This document shows positions 59,888-64,000 of a stretch of 64,000 bases of DNA, piece after piece. The stretch's first letter is position 1. Every line of letters starts with the position of its first letter. The notes beneath the pieces are model-generated. The model worked only from the letters and a program-made list of their open reading frames with translations, ran no database searches and was not told the DNA's origin. This stretch comes from JAVBNT01 sp031551355. GTDB lineage: Bacteria; Vulcanimicrobiota; CADAWZ01. The position numbers and the translations under genes were made by a program. The stretch covers positions 62,001 to 126,000 of the forward strand of contig JAVBNT010000007.1 in NCBI GenBank assembly GCA_031551355.1. The letters run 5' to 3'.

Positions 59888-60907
59888 TTAATTGCCTAGT
59901 CTTGTCAGAATTTCGTCGGTATGGGGGTCTAGGTCGTCTGCCGGGAATGCCAGGTTATGCCTTCCTGCGCACTCGTTACACATGGCTGAAGTGCCGCTGC
60001 AAATTCCGCGCAGGGAATTGCGAAGAAATTCCCTGTGTACCGGACCGTTCCAAATATCTGTCAGGTGTTGTTTGCGGATGTCCAGATCTTCAAACGGGAA
60101 TCCATAGATAGCGTCACAAAAATTCGCTTTTCCTGATACCGATATGAACAATTTATAAAATGGCTGTGAGCATGCGAGTTTTAATTTGGTAAGTGAGTCA
60201 AATTTGCTGAGAGTGTTCCGATCTTTTATGTTGCTGCCAGTATAGTCAACGCCCGTGTGTATAGGGGCAATTTTTTCAATATTAATGTAGTCGCAAATAT
60301 TGCCGAATGTGTCGAAGAAGAAATTTCTGTCTTCTTCGCTGTTGACGCAAAGGTCCACGGTTTTTATGTTAATGCGCAAATTACCTTTGTGTTCATAGAG
60401 GAAAGCTATCTGTTCAACATATTTGTCGAAATCAATTCGGCGCCCGCAGTTGTTTTTATAATCGGAAGCGCTGAGACCGTTTACCGATATGGTCATAATA
60501 TCCAGACCCGCCTCAACCAGAGCAAGGCTTTTTTCGTGAGTCAACTTAACGGCATTGGTAAAAATCATGGTTTCAGTGGCGATTTTGTTCTCTTTTATTG
60601 ATTTTATCATATAAGGCAGGCGCGGATGTAGCAGAGCTTCTCCTAAACCGGTGAAATAGGCACGCTTGAACGGCTGCGGAAATTCTTTCAGCTGTTCTAT
60701 GGCAAGTGAAAATGTTTCATCGCTCATAAGTTTCATTACATGCCCCAGTTGTTTTCGTGCGGTTTCAGACGAAATGGAACAAAATTTGCAGCGCAAAACA
60801 CACAGGGTTGAACATTCGATTGCAATGGTTAAGGGCATTGCAAGCGGTACAATTTTGTGCAGTTGTTGACGGTTTCTGTCGTAAAAGTCCTGTTCTTTTG
60901 CTTTCAA
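59888..60907 (-). CDS. Radical SAM/SPASM protein in a glycosyltransferase cassette
   Basis: 339 residues from a TTG start at 60907, with AGGAG ten bases upstream. The radical-SAM cluster motif is CVLRCKFCSIS near residues 36-46 (Cx3Cx2C). Further conserved parts are FTGLGEALLHPRLPYMI and TISVNGLSASDYKN. The C-terminal SPASM-type region has cysteines in CSQPFYKLFI, NFCDAIYG and MCNECAGRHN that should hold a further [4Fe-4S] cluster. Such enzymes modify peptides, sugars or other small molecules with a 5'-deoxyadenosyl radical. Lying between two glycosyltransferases suggests polysaccharide or glycoconjugate modification. No precursor peptide gene was seen. Confidence 0.88.
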   Translation of the reverse strand: MKAKEQDFYDRNRQQLHKIVPLAMPLTIAIECSTLCVLRCKFCSISSETARKQLGHVMKLMSDETFSLAIEQLKEFPQPFKRAYFTGLGEALLHPRLPYMIKSIKENKIATETMIFTNAVKLTHEKSLALVEAGLDIMTISVNGLSASDYKNNCGRRIDFDKYVEQIAFLYEHKGNLRINIKTVDLCVNSEEDRNFFFDTFGNICDYINIEKIAPIHTGVDYTGSNIKDRNTLSKFDSLTKLKLACSQPFYKLFISVSGKANFCDAIYGFPFEDLDIRKQHLTDIWNGPVHREFLRNSLRGICSGTSAMCNECAGRHNLAFPADDLDPHTDEILTRLGN

Positions 60908-60937
60908 TACTTTCAGTTCTCCTAATTTATAATGTGT

Positions 60938-61864
60938 TTAAAGATAATGTTTTATCCATTCCTTTTCAAAATTCAATATATATTCGCAATTTATAAATTC
61001 CTGACGGTTTAGCCTCAGCTGCTCCAGCATTTGCTTAAGCTGCCGCTCGCAGCCTTTTATACCCAGTCTGTCGATTTTCTCCACCATTGAAATAATGAAA
61101 GACCACTCAAAATACCTGAATGCCGGTGCGCTGCAGGGGAATCGTTCGCTGAGCCATACCGTACGTTCGCGAAAGGTGTTGAGGTACTCGTCCAGTGTTT
61201 CGCTCTCCAGAAGGCTGTGCTTTGATGTCCATGCGGAATTGTTTCCGCTATGTCTGTAGAAGGTGTATTTTTGAAGTCCGTGATAGGCAATTCGCTTTGC
61301 ATTTGCCAGCAGCTTGTATATTAGAGCAATATCGTCATATTTGCCGCTTTCCGGAAATCTCAGGTTCCTTAGCAAATCGCGGCGAAAAAGTTTTGTCGGA
61401 AACGCCGCATTATATAATTTGCGCCACATCAGCTCTATCAGGGCTTCCTCGGCGGTCATAATTCGCTTATAGTTAAATAATACCCTGTCCGCCGCTCCGC
61501 AAATCGAGATATCCGCACTGTTTTCAATAGCCAGACTGTAGAGAAATTCAAGGAAATCCGGCTCAGCCCAATCATCATCATCAATGAACGTGATGTATTC
61601 GCAATTTGAAGCGTCAAGTCCGGTATTGCGGCCGCTGCCGATATTTCCGCGTTCACGGCGAATGACGCGGATACGGTTGTCTTTATCGGCAAAAGAATCG
61701 CAAATTTCACCGCTTGCGTCTGTAGAGCCGTTGTCTATGATAATGAACTCAAAGTCACGAAATGTCTGTGAAAGAATGCTCTCAATGGCGCGGGATACAA
61801 ATTTTTCTCGATTATATGTCAGCATAATAACGCTGACAGGCGGTTTTTTATTCGGCAACGGCAC
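60938..61864 (-). CDS. Glycosyltransferase family 2 (GT-A fold)
   Basis: 308 residues from a GTG start at 61864 with a weak RBS. The GT2 pattern is complete: VSVIMLTYNREKFVSRAIES, FIIIDNGSTDAS, NIGSGRNTGLDAS and the metal-binding FIDDDDWAEPDFL. The C-terminal ~120 residues vary between members. It transfers a sugar from a nucleotide sugar to an unknown acceptor. It is the first gene of the cassette; the gap to the radical-SAM start is 30 bases. Confidence 0.9.
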   Translation of the reverse strand: MPLPNKKPPVSVIMLTYNREKFVSRAIESILSQTFRDFEFIIIDNGSTDASGEICDSFADKDNRIRVIRRERGNIGSGRNTGLDASNCEYITFIDDDDWAEPDFLEFLYSLAIENSADISICGAADRVLFNYKRIMTAEEALIELMWRKLYNAAFPTKLFRRDLLRNLRFPESGKYDDIALIYKLLANAKRIAYHGLQKYTFYRHSGNNSAWTSKHSLLESETLDEYLNTFRERTVWLSERFPCSAPAFRYFEWSFIISMVEKIDRLGIKGCERQLKQMLEQLRLNRQEFINCEYILNFEKEWIKHYL

Positions 61865-62072
61865 TTACTCTTTTCAATTGTGATTGTATATGCGGAAGAT
61901 ACGGTACGCGGGAATTTCAGGCTACAAAAAAAATAACCCCAAGGTTGACGTGGCTTTGCATTTCCAATGTTTTCCGCAAGGACTGAGCGACAATATCAAC
62001 GTTAGACAAATTATTATACGACTATTATAGGCAAATTTATTACTGAAGTTGATTCGAATGTAAATTCGTAAA

Positions 62073-62414
62073 TTATTTTTTGGTAAGGATGGCTTTTTTG
62101 ATATCAAGTATATGGTCTTCGAGCAGCATTAGCCGTTCTCTGGCGACATTTATAAATTCGGCCCCGTATTCATAGTAGCCGTCTTCTTTTTTCTTTGACC
62201 ATATGACATGGGCTTTTTGCACAAAATTTATCGGATTGTAATTTATATTTACATCAATAATAAATCTTTTCGGTATTTCCCTGTCGAGCACAAATCTGAC
62301 GCCGGACAGGCTTATATCGGTAATTGAGCCTTTGAATGTGCCGTCATTGTTTGAGATATACGTTACGTCGATTGTGTTTTGGCGCTCGGCCCTTCTTTTC
62401 TCTTTTCCGCTCAT
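62073..62414 (-). CDS. Stand-alone PilZ-domain protein
   Basis: 113 residues, essentially one PilZ domain. It has the arginine motif KRRAERQNTI at the N-terminus and the DISLSGVRF box near residues 32-40, both needed for c-di-GMP binding, and a late strand YGAEFINV. AGGAG precedes the ATG. It follows the GH13 gene by 15 bases on the same strand. Single-domain PilZ proteins act as c-di-GMP-dependent adaptors. Confidence 0.88.
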   Translation of the reverse strand: MSGKEKRRAERQNTIDVTYISNNDGTFKGSITDISLSGVRFVLDREIPKRFIIDVNINYNPINFVQKAHVIWSKKKEDGYYEYGAEFINVARERLMLLEDHILDIKKAILTKK

Positions 62415-62429
62415 ATTGTGCTCTCCTGG

Positions 62430-63983
62430 TTATTTTTGTTCTTTAAGGATAATACCGCTCATAGGTTTCATTTTTACAGACAGGGCTTTTTTTCCTGTGT
62501 CAAAAGTCTCATTAGTTATAAGATCTTTGAATTTGGTGTTTTTTTCCGCCGGGATCGATATTTTTTGTTCTGAATCAGAGTAGTTTATGCATACGGTAAC
62601 GGAATCTGTGCCCTCAGTTCTTTTATAGCAATATGTATTCTGTTTGTCATTGGCAAAAACGGTCTCAAAATCACCTGTTCTCAGGGATTTATGGGCCTTT
62701 CTTACGGCTATCAGTTTTTTATACCAGTTGAGTATGTCTTTATTTTGCTCTGACTCGTCCCATATCATGGGGCGGCGGCAGTCGGGATCCTTGCCTCCGA
62801 CCATACCGATTTCATCGCCGTAATAAATCATCGGGGAACCAACATATGTCATTTGGAACAGCACAACCATTTTGTATTTTTCAATAGTTTTATGGTCAGC
62901 TGCACCCTTGTCGTAATTTTTCTTTTCCTTGTCACTGTCCTTTTCATCCCTGTTTTTCATCGCGGAAAGGATTCTTACAGTATCATGACTGCTTAAAAGA
63001 TTCTGCATTGCGCAGTTGATGTAATGAGGGTAAAGTCGCCTTCTTTCATTTAACAGCCTGTCAAACCGGGAGACAGTAAGCTTGCCCGCCGAAAAATACT
63101 GAAGTACAGGTTCCCTGAATCCATGGTAATTCATTATGCCGTCGAATTTGTCTCCGCTCAGCCACTCTTTTGCTTCGCCCCATATTTCTCCGCTGAGGTA
63201 GGCATCATTTTTGCATTTTTTCATTTCTGCAGACCATTCTTTCCAGAATGTGGGACTCTTAATTTCTTCGGGAACGTCAAGTCTCCATCCGTCGATGCCT
63301 AATTTCATCCAGCTTTTGCAGGTGTCTATCAAATAACCCTTTGTATCCGGGTTGTCCACGTTAAGTTTCGGCAGAGAGCCGATTCCCCACCAGCATTCGT
63401 AATTGGCTTGATTTTTCTCACTTTGTTTCCATAGTTCGGTGACGGGATAGCTTTTAATATAGTACCAGTTGCTGTAAGGTGATTTTTCTCCGTTTTTTAC
63501 GATATCCTGAAAAGCCCAGAATTCATAGCCGCTGTGGTTGAATACACCGTCCAGTATCAGGTGCATATTGTTGTCATGCATATGTTTCAGCAATGTTTTA
63601 AGATCTTCGCGGTCGCCGAAAGACGGATCTATCATCGCATAGTCGGAGGTATTGTATTTATGGTTTGAAGTTGCCTTAAAAATGGGATTCAGCCAGATAG
63701 AATCAATTCCAAGTTCTGTAAGCCAAGGCAGTTTTTTATCTATTCCGTTTATATCTCCGCCATACTTGCTGAGCCAGTTTGGCGAATCGTTTGTCCATAA
63801 AAGCGGTTTTTGTTTATGGAGCTGGCCGTTTTGATCGTAAGTCTCTATAAAGTCGGGATCATTTGCGGAATCACCGTTGAAAAAACGGTCGGGAAATATT
63901 TGGTACCAGACGGTATTGACATACCATCTGTCCTTCCATCCGGGCGGCTCTTTATGTTCGGTGGCTTTAATCGGCAAAGACAT
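62430..63983 (-). CDS. GH13 alpha-amylase family glycoside hydrolase
   Basis: 517 residues with the (beta/alpha)8 barrel signatures in order: GVFNHSG, GWRLDVPEE (nucleophile Asp), SGEIWGEA (acid/base Glu) and LLSSHDTVR (third Asp). The N-terminus begins with NTVWYQIFPDRFFNGD, as in cyclomaltodextrinase/neopullulanase members, but without their extra N-terminal beta domain. No signal peptide, so it probably acts on maltodextrins in the cytoplasm. No RBS is visible before the ATG at 63983 and the frame stays open to the right edge, so the gene may start beyond the window. Confidence 0.9.
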   Translation of the reverse strand: MSLPIKATEHKEPPGWKDRWYVNTVWYQIFPDRFFNGDSANDPDFIETYDQNGQLHKQKPLLWTNDSPNWLSKYGGDINGIDKKLPWLTELGIDSIWLNPIFKATSNHKYNTSDYAMIDPSFGDREDLKTLLKHMHDNNMHLILDGVFNHSGYEFWAFQDIVKNGEKSPYSNWYYIKSYPVTELWKQSEKNQANYECWWGIGSLPKLNVDNPDTKGYLIDTCKSWMKLGIDGWRLDVPEEIKSPTFWKEWSAEMKKCKNDAYLSGEIWGEAKEWLSGDKFDGIMNYHGFREPVLQYFSAGKLTVSRFDRLLNERRRLYPHYINCAMQNLLSSHDTVRILSAMKNRDEKDSDKEKKNYDKGAADHKTIEKYKMVVLFQMTYVGSPMIYYGDEIGMVGGKDPDCRRPMIWDESEQNKDILNWYKKLIAVRKAHKSLRTGDFETVFANDKQNTYCYKRTEGTDSVTVCINYSDSEQKISIPAEKNTKFKDLITNETFDTGKKALSVKMKPMSGIILKEQK

Positions 63984-64000
63984 TTGCAGTAAAAATATAA

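Overview
The window is 64 kb of bacterial chromosome with moderate to low GC, densely coded on both strands, using standard stops and frequent TTG/GTG starts. Its content fits an anaerobe with Firmicutes-like gene families: a WYL regulator, a CPCC-family protein, an ECF S-component, a plsX-recG-rsmD-coaD block, an acyl-CoA dehydratase activase and flavodoxin/ferredoxin and nitroreductase flavoproteins. Several large proteins (FHA scaffold, PilZ proteins, an Ala/Gly-rich protein) have no close family that I recognise, so I do not name a phylum. No phage, plasmid or CRISPR locus is visible.

Region by region. 1-5.4 kb: a compact RNA-repair locus, with a WYL-domain regulator, a structured non-coding region carrying a tRNA-mimic (candidate Y RNA), a Ro60/TROVE protein, an unknown 430-residue protein with a DGHH motif, and the RNA ligase RtcB. 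5.5-8.5 kb: a hybrid histidine kinase behind two paralogous small exported proteins. 8.7-10.3 kb: CPCC protein, flavodoxin-ferredoxin fusion, nitroreductase. 10.5-17.6 kb: adenine deaminase, a small exported protein, a DUF885 metalloprotein and a two-domain M16 peptidase. 17.6-18.75 kb: a gene-free tract full of large inverted repeats. 18.75-24.3 kb: an MFS exporter divergent from an ornithine-cyclodeaminase-like plus ATP-grasp-like pair, then a short CNNM/CBS membrane protein and a zinc ribbon. 24.6-31.3 kb: a 1,309-residue double-FHA scaffold, a degenerate thioredoxin-fold protein, an HgdC-type activase and a PilZ protein. 31.4-38.5 kb: an ECF S-component, M29 and M24 peptidases, an OPT transporter and a subtilase, together a peptide-use region. 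38.8-47.5 kb: a CPBP protease, then a tightly packed minus-strand operon plsX-recG-rsmD-coaD-coiled coil-M23-like, and a TPR protein. 47.5-54.9 kb: an IS remnant, a GGDEF/EAL protein, a Ca2+-type P-ATPase and an Ala/Gly-rich protein. 55.0-64 kb: RNase P RNA, HtpG, an LDH2-type dehydrogenase, a glycosyltransferase / radical-SAM / glycosyltransferase cassette, a PilZ protein and a GH13 amylase.

Three things stand out. First, the WYL-Y RNA-Ro60-unknown-RtcB locus looks like a complete RNA surveillance and repair module with a novel member. Second, a family of intergenic stem-loops (about 12.63-12.75 kb and 47.47-47.60 kb, with partial copies nearby) keeps its loops but has completely different, still self-complementary, stems. 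Third, two further dispersed repeat or hairpin classes lie between genes, one shared between 10.45 kb and 57.57 kb.

All functional calls are from reading the translated sequence and motifs. No database search or folding program was run.
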